From positions 15,195,001-15,259,000 of the forward strand of contig OZ005610.1 in NCBI GenBank assembly GCA_963930655.1: a stretch of 64,000 nt of DNA, in the 5' to 3' direction. Below the pieces are notes generated by a model, which was not told where the DNA came from, ran no database searches, and saw nothing but the letters and a program-made list of their open reading frames with translations. Made by a program: the position numbers and the translations under genes. Below are positions 23,674-35,879 of the stretch, one piece after another; positions within the stretch are counted from its first letter, which is position 1; each line of letters starts with the position of its first letter. This stretch comes from Myrica gale. Taxonomy: Eukaryota > Streptophyta > Magnoliopsida > Fagales > Myricaceae.

Positions 23674-25147
23674 GACATTGTGAAATCTGGTCAGCTTCCA
23701 CGTCTCTAATCCCATTTGCCGACAGGTTGGCCACAGTTCAATGTTACGTTATCAAAAAAGAAGAAGAAGTTCTATTTCGTTAGAAAAATATCAATATTCA
23801 AATTTAATTTTGACCGACGTTTAAGTCAAATACAGAGGAAATCTTAAAAATTTAAATTACTCAGAATATTATGTGTGGCTTGAACTCTCGTTAAATTAAT
23901 AGGGCCTAATATTTTCTTGAAATATAATGAAATCCATCTATGTAGTCCTGGCGTCCATTTCTGTCCATTGCAGCAGGACACCGGATGGTGTGTGTGGAGG
24001 CTAACACGCTCGTCCTTTTGGCCTCACCTCTCATTGGTCCGTCGCTTTTACGGACAGTCTGATTAGTCCTTTTGTGCATATACCTAAAGTCTTTGATATA
24101 GGAGAGGACGCGCAACAAGGTTGTCCAAATCTCTCATATTTACCGCTGAAGTTTTGAAAATTTTCAATGAAGAAGTCAAATGACAAGGCTGCAAGGGCGT
24201 GTGTCTGATCAATAATTGAAGAACGTGTTAAGAGGGGGAATTCCAGGCAGGCATGACTGGGTATAACCACCGAATCCTGTCTCACCAAACGAAGAGTAGG
24301 CTCAATTATGGCCCTTCCAAAAATAAGACAAAAGAAAGCAAACGATAACACGATTTAGGTTTCCTGGACTAACCGGAAGCAAACAAGACAGAATCATGGT
24401 GGCTACGTATGACTAATAACAGTGTAGACAACAGGCGCAGAATGGAAAAAATGGAAGAGAAAAAGTTTGAAAGAACAAAAAGCAGAAGTCATGATGATGT
24501 AGGGGGATCTGAGTCAAACGATGCCGAGCTTTCAGATTGCTTATTAATTGCGCTGGATTATCTGGAGCGGGCAGATCAGCGCAAAAATGGCAAGAAATCG
24601 TGATTTAGCCTGATTGGGGCAGTTTCCGTGCACGTGTCGGTATTTTGGCCATAACTTTGGCTACAAGTATCCGATTCGCGCCCGTGACCCCAATTCGGAA
24701 AGCTCTTTTCGGTGCGCACATCTTAGCCACCCAGCTACGCTCGGTGCACCTCGTTTCGAGCTCTAAATCCTCTTATTTCCTTTTCGAATCTCTATTTTTA
24801 GTTAATTTTTGCTATTTATGGTAATTCTCTATTTGTCGATTAGAAAATAATTCTGAACTCGATTTGGGCCAGAATTTTTGGCAATCGTTTTATTTCTTTC
24901 CGTATTTCGTTTTGGTAAGACTTTTAGGGTTTTGCTATTTTTGGTAAAATTCTATGAAGATCGAATTTTCAGCTATTTTAACCCGCCTTGTGAGTTGTTT
25001 TGAAAAATTCCTGAATATTACGAAATTTATTGAATCCAACGTATTTCTGAATTCTTGGGTCAAAATTCTCTCTTTCCATCTCGCAAATTGCCTATTGTTT
25101 TAACCTACAGAATAATCTCTATTCTGTCCGGCGTCACATGACAGTAG
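23674..25147. other. Unassigned, partly LTR-like sequence
   Basis: From about 24605 the text (CCATAACTTTGGCTACAAGT, ATCCGATTCGCGCCCGTG) resembles the R/U5 portions of plant Gypsy LTRs, but no boundaries or partner were found. A 64-codon open frame at 24409-24603, rich in charged residues, has no recognisable family and is not called. Confidence 0.3.
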
Positions 25148-25330
25148 TTTAACTCATTTAAAATAGTTGAATTTTATACCTAGTCAAACATTTTTAAAAT
25201 TTTAAAGATTTTATGAATATTTAAAATTAAAAAGTTTTAGAGTTAAAAAAGGAGTCTATTAATCGTTTTAGAGTTCAAAAGGAGTCTATTATTCGTTTTA
25301 CACACTTTTACGCCAACAAGAGGAAAAAAA
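25148..25330 (+). repeat. Dispersed repeat, copy 1
   Basis: This stretch (AACTCATTTAAAATAGTTGA to TTTTACGCCAACAAGAGG) recurs in the same orientation at 38527-38737. Both contain a doubled GGAGTCTATTA motif. The second copy also has a TATATAAAGAG box, so the family may be the promoter portion of an LTR. Confidence 0.7.
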
Positions 25331-25895
25331 AGTAAGATTTTCTTGCTTTTAACAATCTAGACGAATTTTCTCAAAGGAAATTCAGGTATTTCGAAATTCT
25401 TGATAATTTCTCAAACCATAGGGTGTCTCGATCTAGTCCTACTTATTTCAAGATTTTTGAAATAGTTTTAATGAGTTTTTTGGAGTAATTGAAATTTGGG
25501 TTCAATATTTGTTCAGGAAAATTCAGATTTTTTTATCTGAGTAGGAGATCGAATTATTTTTATAACATATACATGAATCTGTGGTACAAATTTCGGGAGT
25601 TTTGGATATCGAATAGATCTTTATAAATGTTGATTACGAATTTTTGGAAGTTATGAGTACCGAATTATTCAGGGAATAGTTTGACTCCGTGAACAGAGGT
25701 GAATTATTTTAGGGAAGAATATATTTTAATTTGGGGATTTTAGGGGAAACCGAGATAAGTAAGTTATATTTTCAAATCTTACTAGTGAATTTCGGATTTA
25801 ATCTTGTCGGGCATATTTAGAATTTCATTTGCGTTTTTGTTTGAGCGTATTATAATACGTTAAATTTTGTATTGATAGGTGCTAAGTCAGAGGCT

Positions 25896-26159
25896 TATTC
25901 TTCCAAAATAGCTAGTTGTAGGACCACCAGAAGGAGACCCCTTAGGAGCCCAGTAGAGACACTGGCCTCGAAGTCGAAGAAGACCCACCAGGAGGACAGG
26001 GCTGCAGAACGCTTGCTGGGCTTGGTCATTAGCCTTCTTCAGGCATTCCGCAGCTCTGTCCTCCTGGTGGGTCTCCTTCGACTTTTAGGCCGGTGCTTCT
26101 GCTGGGCTCTTGGGGGGTCTTCTTCTAGTGTCCCTACTACTAGCTATTTTGGAAGAATA
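25896..26159. repeat. Long near-perfect hairpin (inverted repeat)
   Basis: Two arms of about 118 bp (25896-26013 and 26041-26159) are reverse complements with scattered mismatches, separated by roughly 30 nt. Matching landmarks are ATTCTTCCAAAATAGCTAG at the outer ends and GACCCACCAGGAGGACAG near the loop. The arms are much more GC-rich than the flanks. A transcript from either strand would fold into one long stem, like young MIRNA or hairpin-siRNA loci. No flanking target duplication was recognised. An open frame runs through the hairpin but reads one arm and its own antisense, so I do not treat it as a gene. Confidence 0.85.
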
Positions 26160-26348
26160 CGAAGGATACGTAGCCTGAAATGAAAAACCAAGTTTAATTT
26201 AAGGGGTATGCAGTCGTGTGTTGAGGAAGACAGAGAGATGCAGAAAAAAATTGGTAAGAGAGGGCTTAGTTAAGCCGAGCCGAGTCGTTATCTTTGTTCC
26301 ATATCTGATTAAATGAGGTGTCTAAATATTGTCCCTTGATCTGCAAAA

Positions 26349-26472
26349 TTGAATCTTAACAGTTCCTTTAATAATCTTTCGAACTTACCTCCTTTGAATA
26401 GAATCTTTTCCCCCAGTGTTGGTGATAAAAGTGTTGACAATGATAGAGTTCAACAATTTGAAAAACAGGATG
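26349..26472 (+). other. Exon-like fragment of an unidentified gene
   Basis: A plus-strand frame reads NLNSSFNNLSNLPPLNRIF and continues to QFEKQDG, followed at once by a donor-like GG/GTATAACC. The residue mix looks protein-like, but I recognise no family and see no matching second exon. Confidence 0.25.
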
Positions 26473-26474
26473 GG

Positions 26475-27432
26475 TATAACCTTTTTCCCTTTAATTGTTT
26501 GCTGTTACTCAAGTTCTATACTAGACCAGTGGTTCTACTTCATAGTATATGTCATTCTCTGCAAAAGATTTTGATTTGTCGAAGTCTTGGCATTCTATTG
26601 TCTTTTGACGTTAGTTTTTTTTCTTCTTTTTTTTTTTTTCTCTATTAATGGGCAACATCTTCTTTGATTAACACATCCTAAATATACAGGTAGAAAGTAC
26701 GCTTCAGAAAGGATGAGAGGCTAAATGATAGATATTCTCCAAGGTTGCTGTATAGCAGGGATATCAGTTCTGCCATTGTTAACTAAAAGTGGAGAGAGAG
26801 ATCGAGAGATGAAGCTACTTAGTTAACATGTAAGAGGTATTGAGAACAATTTAGGTAGGGCATGGAATCCATATCAACATACCTTTAAGAGTTGGTATAA
26901 ATATCGAGTTGTTGTTGTGGGAGGAGAGTTTAATTTTAATTTTAGTTTTGGTTTTTGTTTTAAATTTTAAAGTTTAAGATTTAAATATTGTTTTAACATT
27001 TGAAAGATATGTAAATAAATAAATAAGGGTAAACGATCGGGTACTTCAAAAGGGGAATCAGATCCACTAGACTACCAAGAACTTGTCTCTGTTATTACCT
27101 AAAAAAAAGGACTTGGAATCGATCTTGATTCTGTTTCCTCTCTCTCGCCCAACTTTTCCAAGTATGTTCCCCTTGTTTAATTTCTGAAATCGGGACTCAG
27201 AAATTGATTGTCTTTCTCTTTCCTACATGGTTTTCTTCAACTGCCAAATGGAAGCTAACCCAGTTGTGATAAATCTTTTAATTATTTGGTTAGATTCTGC
27301 TTTTGATCTTTTGATTTTCTTGAATTGCATTGATTTCCAATATCTTGTACCCAAAGAGGAGGCAATTGATAGATTGGAATAACAGAGGTTGCTGATTGTA
27401 ATGAATTTGCTTTCCATAGAGACATTGGATTC

Positions 27433-27463
<31 letters not shown>

Positions 27464-28396
27464 TCCGTTGTTTCTTTGGTGAGCGAGTTTGAACTTTAAG
27501 CTTTATGCACTGTCAATTCAACTCTTCTTGCTCGCCCCACGTAAGTGGCGCTGTGGTTTATGAACGACTACTTTTTCGGGGTTAAAAGGCCGAAAAAAAA
27601 ATAAAATAAAAGGCCGGAAGGTCCTAAAGTCTTGCAAAAATTGAATTGGGAAGTTTATGGCCAAGTAGACTAGGTTTCTAAACTCGGCTAGAAATTCACG
27701 ATTTAATGGCACGCTATGCAGAAAAATGAGGAGAAAAACAAGAAGTCCTTCTCAAGGTCCCAAAATTTTCAATCACGTCAATAGAAAATATGGACTTGGG
27801 AAAGGAATTGTGTCTTAATAATTTGTCAAGCACTGTATAAGTCTTGGTCAATTTGAGAGGACATAGATGCAAGCAGTTAGACATCTCCCACTTCTTTTAG
27901 GACTAGGACTTTAAATGTTCAAGATTAGCACTATTTGCCAAATGTCCCCTCCAAAGATCACCACTGGTAAGGAACCTTTATTTTGGATAACAATATAGGA
28001 CTGAACCACCAATACAAACATCCAATTATAGTTGATTAAATAACTAGAATATCACTGTCTTTGATCAACCCGAAAATTTTCATTCTCATGCCGGTGTAGA
28101 TACTACATGCTTTTTTCTTGTTTGGTTTGTGAAAATGGAAGTTCTTGGCAACTGGGCGAAATGGCTATATTAGGGCTAACTGACTGGCGATCTTTCCCCT
28201 GTGGTTTTGAATGTTGGGAAACGTATGTACGCAAATTGATGTTAAGCACTTAGCTTGCTGGAAACTGTTAATGCTTGTAAACCTTAATCAGTTATAGCAA
28301 ATCTAGATCAAATTTATGCACTTCCTGTCACATTTATGTTATAGTTTGTAATTTCGAGAATTCATTCAGAAGAAACCTCTCTCTCTCTGTGCAATA
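26475..28396. other. Intergenic sequence
   Basis: AT-rich; includes a homopolymer T run near 27430-27459. No recognisable gene, RNA gene or bounded transposon. Confidence 0.4.
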
Positions 28397-29435
28397 ATGT
28401 GGAAGCGTGGTCACAAATGGAGGGCTTGGGATGGGCCTCAAAAGTGCCGGGTCACAATTTCGATCACGTCTCTTATTCTGATGATACTTTTAAGATTATT
28501 ATTTCAAGATGATGGTGAAAAAAGCAGATCATCATTTGGACTGCTGAAGTAAAAATGGAATAGCTTTTACTCTTTGGTGCAATTCCATCCAACTGTGGAG
28601 GTCCAGAATGAACAGAACTGATATGGCAAATACCTGATGCGCCTAAGGCAATCCTATTTCTTGCACATGGGTGCAGCTGCAGATCTGTTAACTTTTGGGG
28701 CAGATCTTCTACCTGTCCTAATTGCATTGGTTTGCCTGAAGATAGGCTAATCGTCCTTCATGCTCTTTCTCGAAAGTTCGCCGTCCTTACCATATCAAGT
28801 GCTGGGAGATGTTGGACATTTGGGAAGGAAAAATTCATTGTTAAAAATATTATAAAATGATGGAGTGAGAAAAACAAGCTTCAGAGGCTTCCTCTTTGGC
28901 TTTGGGGGCCTCTTCTGGAGGGTACTTTGTTTCTGCTCTTGTCATGGAGTTGAAGTTCAGTAGTATCACACTTATGATTATTGAAGGCTTATTTGATCAA
29001 ATGGATATCACTGGGGATTACGCACCTACACTATTTGTACATATGCCCAAAGATCAACCTAGGCAGCATAAGATACATGATAACTTGGAGGTATTGAGAA
29101 ATAAAGTTGTTGATGTGGGAGAGATTGAATGCAAGGAAGTCCCATTGTCCCCACATATTTTAGCTGACAGAATCCTCGGTATTGGTCAGACTGTTTCTGC
29201 CATGTTGTTTGAGCTTCTCCAGGACAAGGGCTTTGTTGATTCAAACGGATATATGAAGAATGATGGGCGTGCAACACGCTGGAAACAAGCTCTCAGGGAG
29301 AGTAACATTCATCTGCCAGATCAGCATTTATCACAACACATTCAGGAGGAACGGAATCTTGCATATGCTTACCATGAAATGACTAGCTTGCATTCTGAGA
29401 AGATCTTTAAATGGTTTGAATCTCATATGAGCTGA
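28397..29435 (+). pseudogene. Alpha/beta-hydrolase-like pseudogene, intronless
   Basis: Reading across frames gives a colinear protein of about 340 residues. It starts at MWKRGHKWRAWDG with a hydrophobic anchor (ISITSLILMILL). It continues with IPDAPKAILFLAHGC, RKFAVLTISSAGRCWTFG and VALGASSGGYFVSAL, a GxSxG-like nucleophile elbow (GASSGG), and ends KIFKWFESHMS. The order of motifs fits an alpha/beta-hydrolase fold; I know similar plant proteins but not a named function. The last 179 codons (28896-29435) are open. Upstream there are at least three disruptions: an in-frame TAA after GLLK near 28549, a stop after KNIIK near 28860, and frame changes around 28610 and 28890. No intron is visible, so it may be a processed copy, though no poly-A tail is clear. 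Confidence 0.7.
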
Positions 29436-29442
29436 TCAGAAC

Positions 29443-29690
29443 TATATGGGTTAATTACAAAAAAACCCCACGAACTTGTATGTCAATCTCAAATACCCCC
29501 TGAACAAAAATTCGTTACAACCTGGCTCCATGTATTACGTGACACGTTGCATTTCAGCCGTGCACCCCGATTCAACGTTAAATGGCACGTTTTCCGTCAC
29601 ATGTGTAGGGCACTTGACACCCAGACCACTCAAAATGACCAGATTGCCCCCTTCCCTTACATTTTCTTCTCTTATACCCTTACGTTTTCT
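29443..29690 (+). repeat. MITE-like arm beside the hydrolase pseudogene
   Basis: The stretch GGGTTAATTACAAAAAAACC followed by CCCCACGAACTTGTATG and AAATACCCCCTGAAC has the wording of plant Mutator-type or similar MITE termini. I found no inverted partner, so only one end is supported. Confidence 0.35.
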
Positions 29691-32658
29691 TCTCTAAATT
29701 CTAGACCCAATTTTCGTCGCTAAAAAGCTTCAGCAACGAAAAGAATTCCTCACAATTTTGACGATGTAGCCCTATCGCAGATGAGCATCTCCGACGAAAA
29801 TCAAAATTCGATATCTGTTCCAACAAGATTATATTCGAACAAGAATATCTGTTCAAACTAGCAATTTCGTCACTAAATTTGTCTAGTTCGTCATTTGACC
29901 AATTTTTCAAACGAAAATATCTGTTCGAACAAGCAATTTCTTCACTAAATTTTTCTAGTTCGTCATTTGGCCAATTTTGTTCAAACATGTAACTAACCAA
30001 TTTTGTTTCCAGATAATTAATTTATCCATTTTGAAATTGCTATTTTGATGTTCATAAACATACTTGTGTTTTAGTTGTATTTTAAATAAGGTAACGCAAT
30101 TTTGATAGAGAATATGAAAAAACATTTCTGATTAATAAAAATGAAAATACAAGAAAAATATTTTTAAATTTATTGAATATACATTATTCAAAATACAATA
30201 AAATTATTGTTAGATTAGTACAATAAAATAATTTTGTATTCGAGAAACAGGTATATGAAACTTTGCTGACATTACTTCATCCAATTTCTTTGCTTCTTTT
30301 CATTCTTTGTGTTCTTTATCTTTTCTGAATTTCTCTACAAAAAATCAAAATATTCTCATAAACAAAACAGTCTTTCCGAAAGAATTTATAACTATGATAA
30401 AATCAAAGAAATGACACAAATTCAGAGAATAAATAAATATGATAAAATACAAAAAAAACAAACACAAATTCAAATAGAAGGTAAATCTACATGAAGTTCA
30501 ATTTGACCTTTGGTCACTTTTTGCTGCACCTCAAATTCAAACTGCATAGAGCAATATGATCCAGGTGATAGATACACTGACCATTTGTGATTGCTTGGTT
30601 TTCAAAGCCAACAATTGCTTTGGGAAAATTTATAAGAAACAACCCAAAAATTGGAGCTATTCTTGTGGCTTAGGAAAACCATGTTGCTGGTCATTTAAAA
30701 ATTAAACAAAAAGTAAAGATTTCTAGCATTTATTAAGAATTTATCAAATGTTCCACAAAAAGCAAATAAGAATGAGAGTAAGAATTACCTGCAGCAGTAT
30801 GATGCAACAGGCCTTAAGTCAGGTTCCCTGCCATCAAAGTTTGATGGGAGTAAATTTTTCAAAGAAGTAATAGAAATCAAAAGGTAACCAGACCATTTTG
30901 TAGCCCCTAGAGCAAACTTTGTGGAAGCTAGTTTTTGCATTTCAAAACCTATAATAAACTTAGCCGAGGGGTTTGCCGTCCCAAGCAACTGATTGAACTT
31001 GACTTTTAGGGGGGAAAATGACTGAACTTGAATCATGCAAGTAACTTAGCTTTTGATGTGCAAAAGAAACATGGCTCAAAATAATCACCATCAATGAGTA
31101 GTAAAAGTTTCTGATCCCATGTAACAGTCAAGGAATTCTAAAAAAATTAACTGTTAGCAAGTGAAGCATAAACAGAGCAATATCATGAACCCATAGACAA
31201 ACACAAACTTAAAGAGAACGTAAATCTACATGAAGTTCTATTTGATCTTATAAGAACAAATTCCGCTGCACCTCAAATTGAGATTGCACAGAGCAATGTG
31301 ATCAAAGTGATAGATACACTGTGATAGCTTGGTTTTGAAAGCCAACAATTGCTTTGGAAAAATTTATAAACAGATCAGAAATTGTAGCTATTCTTGTGCA
31401 TTAAAAAAACCATTCCGATAGTTATTTAACGACATTTAACATCATCACCCATTTGTCAAATCACTGACAGTGGGGGTGAAGAAAACCATCGAGCACTTGA
31501 AAATTTAGAAAATCAGTTGCAAATCAGAATGCAAAAGTTAATAAATTTTAGAAAGGAGGACCAAAAAAAATCAATCTATACTAGCAAACCAGAAAACATA
31601 TGCCATTGGGTTGGAGACGCACAAATATATCCCTTTACTTGCATCTCCAATCTGAAAAACACGTACACAACCAGAGAGAATAAAACAACCTAGACCCATA
31701 CACCAATAAGTATTACATAAAGAAAACCTCTACCCACTATAGAAATAAGCATTCAACACAATGGGCATTCCATAACATATTTTGAACAAACAAAGGCAGC
31801 AAAGGAAATCACACTTCTACAAAACCCACACGCCCAAAATGCAAAGAACATGACCACCGTCATTCATCTGAAAATTCATAGGACATATTGAGCAAGTTAT
31901 CAAGGCTTTGAGAGATGACAATGAGATCCCTAAATCTAGTAGAATTGAACCCAACAAAAGAAATTGATTTAGATTAAGATTTAATGCTTTAGACGAAGGC
32001 AAAAAAATAAATTTTCAGATCTTCCAGAAAAAGGCCACTTTTTGTTTCCTAAAACGGGTTGGGAACAAAAAAAATTCAAAATCTTTTAACCCATAATAGC
32101 CAGCACTTACTCTCTTATAACATTTCCAAATTTCGTTTAAAAAATAACCAAAATAGAGCTTGTTGTATTAGGTGATTTATTGCCGGCCCGACCACAAAAA
32201 CATTTGATTTTTTTAATCATATAAGGGACGTTTGTTGTTTTCAAGAACACATAGTAGTATAGCACCTAGTGCAGCAACCAGCTTTTAAGACCCAAAACTC
32301 AACTCTTTTGTATCTTGAATGATACACAGGGTTGCTGTAGGGACTTGGACTTAGTTCTAACAGAATTTTGAGGTTAACAATGCTACGAGAAAATCACAAA
32401 ACAAGCGACCAAACCGCACACAAATCTTTAACGCAACATCGATATTAACAATACCCTTAAACATAAAGCAAAATAAACCGTCTTCCTGCACCAAAAAACT
32501 TTTCTTTCAACAAATAAATAACAAGACAGTTATATTAGGAATGGTTTTAAACAAATTTTTTCAAAAGAATGAGTGTATAACGAACCTTGAGAGAAAGAAC
32601 GATTTCATTCTTGACGCATTGAATATTGTCATTGAAGGATGAGGAATCCTTCACGCAC
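29691..32658. other. Intergenic sequence with a direct duplication
   Basis: About 200 bp at 30480-30700 recur at 31218-31430 in the same orientation (shared: GTAAATCTACATGAAGTTC, GATAGATACACTG, AAGCCAACAATTGCTTTGG). The rest is AT-rich. Short open frames on both strands have no family resemblance. Confidence 0.45.
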
Positions 32659-33527
32659 TGCCCATCGTCGGCAAAATGCTATAACCTAGGAAGCATGAAG
32701 TGTCGACCACCGGTAAACCTAGGCGGCGACTCAACAAACCTATTGGGTGAATTTCGGCCATAGTCTTGCCATGCAGCTGCTATAGGTTGCTAGGTGTCAA
32801 AAGGAGAGAAATGTAGTCAAGTAACTCACCAAAGCTAGCCTAGCTAGGCTTGACACGTGTCGGAATGCAACCGGTCATGTTTTCCTATAAATAGATGTGG
32901 ATTTCGACCTTTGAAGGGTACACCATTCAATCTGAATTTTTGTGAGTTAAATCTTGAGAGAAAGAGTGAAGTGAAGTTAGAGAAAGAGGAGGAAAAAGAT
33001 TAGTGAAGATTCGACTTCATTAGAGGTAAAGTTTAGTTCGGTTATCCTTGATTTCGATTCAAGAGTTGTCAAGATGATTTGTGAATCTCTTGTAGTTCTT
33101 TTCTTCAACATCTCTTGCTGTTCGTAGCATTGTTCTATTCTTTCTTGATGTTATTGATGTTCTTCGTGTTCTTGATGAAGAACAAGCTTGTCTTTTCGAA
33201 AAAGTACTATTGTCAAAGTTCGATTCGTTTTTGAAGTGTTTTTCTACTTTGATTCGATTCTTTTCCAAATTTCTTCCAAAAGTTGTTTTTCAAAGCTTGA
33301 ACATATGTATTTCCTTCTGATTTCAACACTTTAGCAGTCAAAATTAGAATTTTCTACGTGGTGATTAAGCCGGTTTTTATCCGAGAAATCAAAGTGTTGT
33401 TTTTGCCTTCACAACATTTTCCTTTGAGAATTGTTTTATAATGTTGTGATTATGGAAATGAGTTAAGGTGTTGCATATCATAAATGAGATGTATGAGCTT
33501 TGATATGAGACATGCACACTTAACTTG

Positions 33528-34110
33528 TGTTGACTTTTGTGCACAATCGAGATTTTGATGATTTCAATAAATGAATGAGTTTACAAAATGGACATCTTCA
33601 AAGACAAAGACAACTTGACGAAAAGAGTCATACCTTGAAAAGGAACAAGAAGATGCAAGGAGCTTAAAGTGATGATTCAAGACCTTAGGGTATAATCCTT
33701 ATAACTCTTTATTTCACATTTGACAAGGATTTGAATCACGCACTTGCACATCTTTCAAAACATGCATAAATCGTTTTAAGTTTTGTTTGAAAGATTAAAA
33801 TATTTTTATAGGTTTCAAAACATTCCAATCAAACCTCCAAATCTTCATATACTTATGGGAAGCATGTCTTCAAAATTGGGTGTTTAAAAGTGGTCAAAAA
33901 CCTTGTTTTTAAAAGAACCGGATCATGCTTAAGTTGAGGAGGTCGACCACCTCGTGTAGCGGTCGACCGGTTGGTTTTGACAAAAAAGCCGTTGAGCTTC
34001 TGACAATATGACTGTTGGGTAACGGTAACTTGAAGCGGTCGACCGGTTTATGTAGTGGTCAACCGACTCGTTTTAGCAAAAACTCCTAACGACTATAAAC
34101 GACTAGTTTT
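33528..34110 (+). mobile_element. Truncated copy of the 13.9-kb solo LTR family
   Basis: Begins TGTTGACTTTTGTGCACAAT, like the start of the solo LTR at 13948. It stays alignable (GACAAGGATTTGAAT, CGGTCGACCGG) to about position 580 of that LTR and then stops. The host LTR resumes at CGTGACAATACTG. The 3' half of the inserted LTR is missing. Confidence 0.75.
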
Positions 34111-34527
34111 CGTGACAATACTGTGCATAAGAGAATGCGTTCACTTGTTGTGACATTCTGGCCTCTCTGTCGTACGCGAAAAGATCATTTGTTAGGATAA
34201 CTCGCCCTGGGAGCTTGAGGCCGTATTGTGCTCTGGGAGTACTGTTGCAAAGATACGGATGGTTACTTATAATCCCGTCACTTTGGCCAAGTGATTCACT
34301 CTGGGAGTGAGAGTAGTGGTGATTGATGATTTGAGAATGGAAAAAGGAAAAGATCATTTTTGAGGAAATTGAGTCTTTTCAGTTACTTTTTCTTATTTTG
34401 TTGAGTTTTATTGTTGAAACGTGTTTTCTTCAATATCTTGTTCATGTATCTGCTATTCTGTTGAGCTAACCGCTGGCTTTACTGAGTAATTTGGACTCAC
34501 CGTTGTTTGTTAAATATTCTTTAGCAG

Positions 34528-34722
34528 ATGTCTGAGGTTTATCTAGGTGAGTTCACCAAGGCAATTCAACATGGCTATATTACTTTAGAGCTGACATTTC
34601 GAGCTTATGTCACATGTGACTTAGATGTACTGATAGAGGGAAGGGGCCATAAGTGGATCACACCGAACTCTGATAATTATATCAACATCTCGGACTTGGA
34701 TGATATTGATGATGAAGATTAG
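34528..34722 (+). other. Small open frame inside the Gypsy LTR
   Basis: An open frame of 64 codons begins MSEVYLGEFTKAIQ and ends with an acidic tail (SDLDDIDDED). It lies in the transcribed part of the LTR. The related LTR at 41.1-42.9 kb contains the same stretch at about 41390-41550. I do not know a function, and it may simply be conserved LTR sequence that happens to be open. Confidence 0.3.
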
Positions 34723-35462
34723 AGATCCTCTGCTTATGTTTCTCTTTGTTTTTCCGCTGTAGTGTTTTTACTTTTTGTACTGTAGCATGTACATTATATA
34801 AGTATGTTCTCTTTTGTAATACTTCGGTATTAATAAAAGGTTCTACTGGTGTTTTGCTTAGAATCCTGTTATTTTAACGATCCTTCCATTGGCCGTAACC
34901 TCAGTGTAATAGCAGAGTCCATTACTATAAGACATTGCTTGAGGTCTTGACGGTCCGGGCTATTACAAATGGTGAGGTTTACAAGTAGTTAATGATGGCT
35001 ACAATAGCCAATAGGGAGATCTCTCGAGTCACCCCTCAAAATTATTCAGCAAGTGTAAAATTCACTTCTTTTTTTTCTTTTTATTTGTTCATAGTTATTT
35101 TTCGGGTGAGACATTAATTACGTTCCATTTTTAGCACTATGACCTTAGTTTGTACTACTATATCCTGTTCTTGCGATTTGTATTGTTCATTGGAGGATAT
35201 TTTGGATGTTATTCGTGGGTTATAAAATAAGCTCATTTCAAGTCTTTTGGAGAAAAGAAAGACTCTTCCAAACTAAAGTCTACGAGCGAAATGGTGATGT
35301 TTTTCTTTTCTTAAATATAAAAGTTGGAAGGAGTGACTGCCTACTCCTATGAACATGACTATATAAACTTTCACCTATTTACAGAATGTTTGGTTTGAAT
35401 AATAAATATCAATTTAGAAATAAAACTTTCACCTATAACTGTCTTCTTTCTTTTCTTTTCTT

Positions 35463-35572
35463 TTTTATAAGGCCAGTGGATAACAGACAAAAGCCTGCAG
35501 GAAGGGGATTCGACCCCCGAATCTTACTGGGAGGCGGTACCACTTGAGCTAACGCTCAGTCGTCCTATTATA
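35463..35572 (-). repeat. tRNA-derived SINE head
   Basis: On the minus strand the stretch reads GACTGAGCGTTAGCTCAAG, then TGGTACCGCCTCCCAG, then GGGGGTCGAATCCCC. That gives an A box (TTAGCTCAAGTGG) and a B box (GGTCGAATCC) in correct order and spacing for a pol III promoter. It lacks a tRNA anticodon arm and acceptor complementarity, so it is a SINE, not a tRNA gene. Confidence 0.65.
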
Positions 35573-35879
35573 ACTCTCTTCGATTATTTTAGTTGCTAAA
35601 TGCACATATGCTTGACATTTATTAATCGATTTCCTTTATCGTAAGCAAAGTCAACTTCTGCACACGTAGACCCCTTTACTGTGTTGTCCTTTTATTTAAT
35701 ATCAAAGTATTTTAACACCCCAAAAATTAATTTCTAGCTTGTCCTGCTTATACACTAATTTTTAAAAGAAATATATATCTTGTTAGGGAGATTATGAGAA
35801 GTCTTTTAATTGACTCTTAGTATAACATGTAGAGATACTACTCAATTTAAAAGTTTCAGTTTGTAGATTTATTAACCAA

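Larger units (their letters stand above)
32659..34977 (+). mobile_element. Plus-strand Gypsy LTR with a nested LTR fragment
   Basis: This sequence is the same LTR family as the minus-strand LTR at 41137-42922. Shared landmarks are CTAGGAAGCATGA near the start, TTTCCTATAAATAG as TATA box near 32880, and GGTCCGGGCTATTACA at the end. The inferred boundaries are TGCCC at 32659 and TATTACA at 34977. No typical primer site or internal region follows, so it behaves as a solo LTR, but the flanking 5 bp do not match. A fragment of the 13.9 kb solo-LTR family interrupts it. Confidence 0.7.

Noticed and set aside
24409-24603. 64-codon charged open frame
   Set aside because: Residue mix is plausible but there is no recognised family, no splice partner and no promoter evidence.
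25872-26183. 103-codon frame across the hairpin
   Set aside because: It reads one arm and then the antisense of the same arm, so it cannot be a normal protein.
35463-35572. Possible functional tRNA gene on the minus strand
   Set aside because: A and B boxes are present but no acceptor or anticodon stem can be formed; a SINE head fits better.
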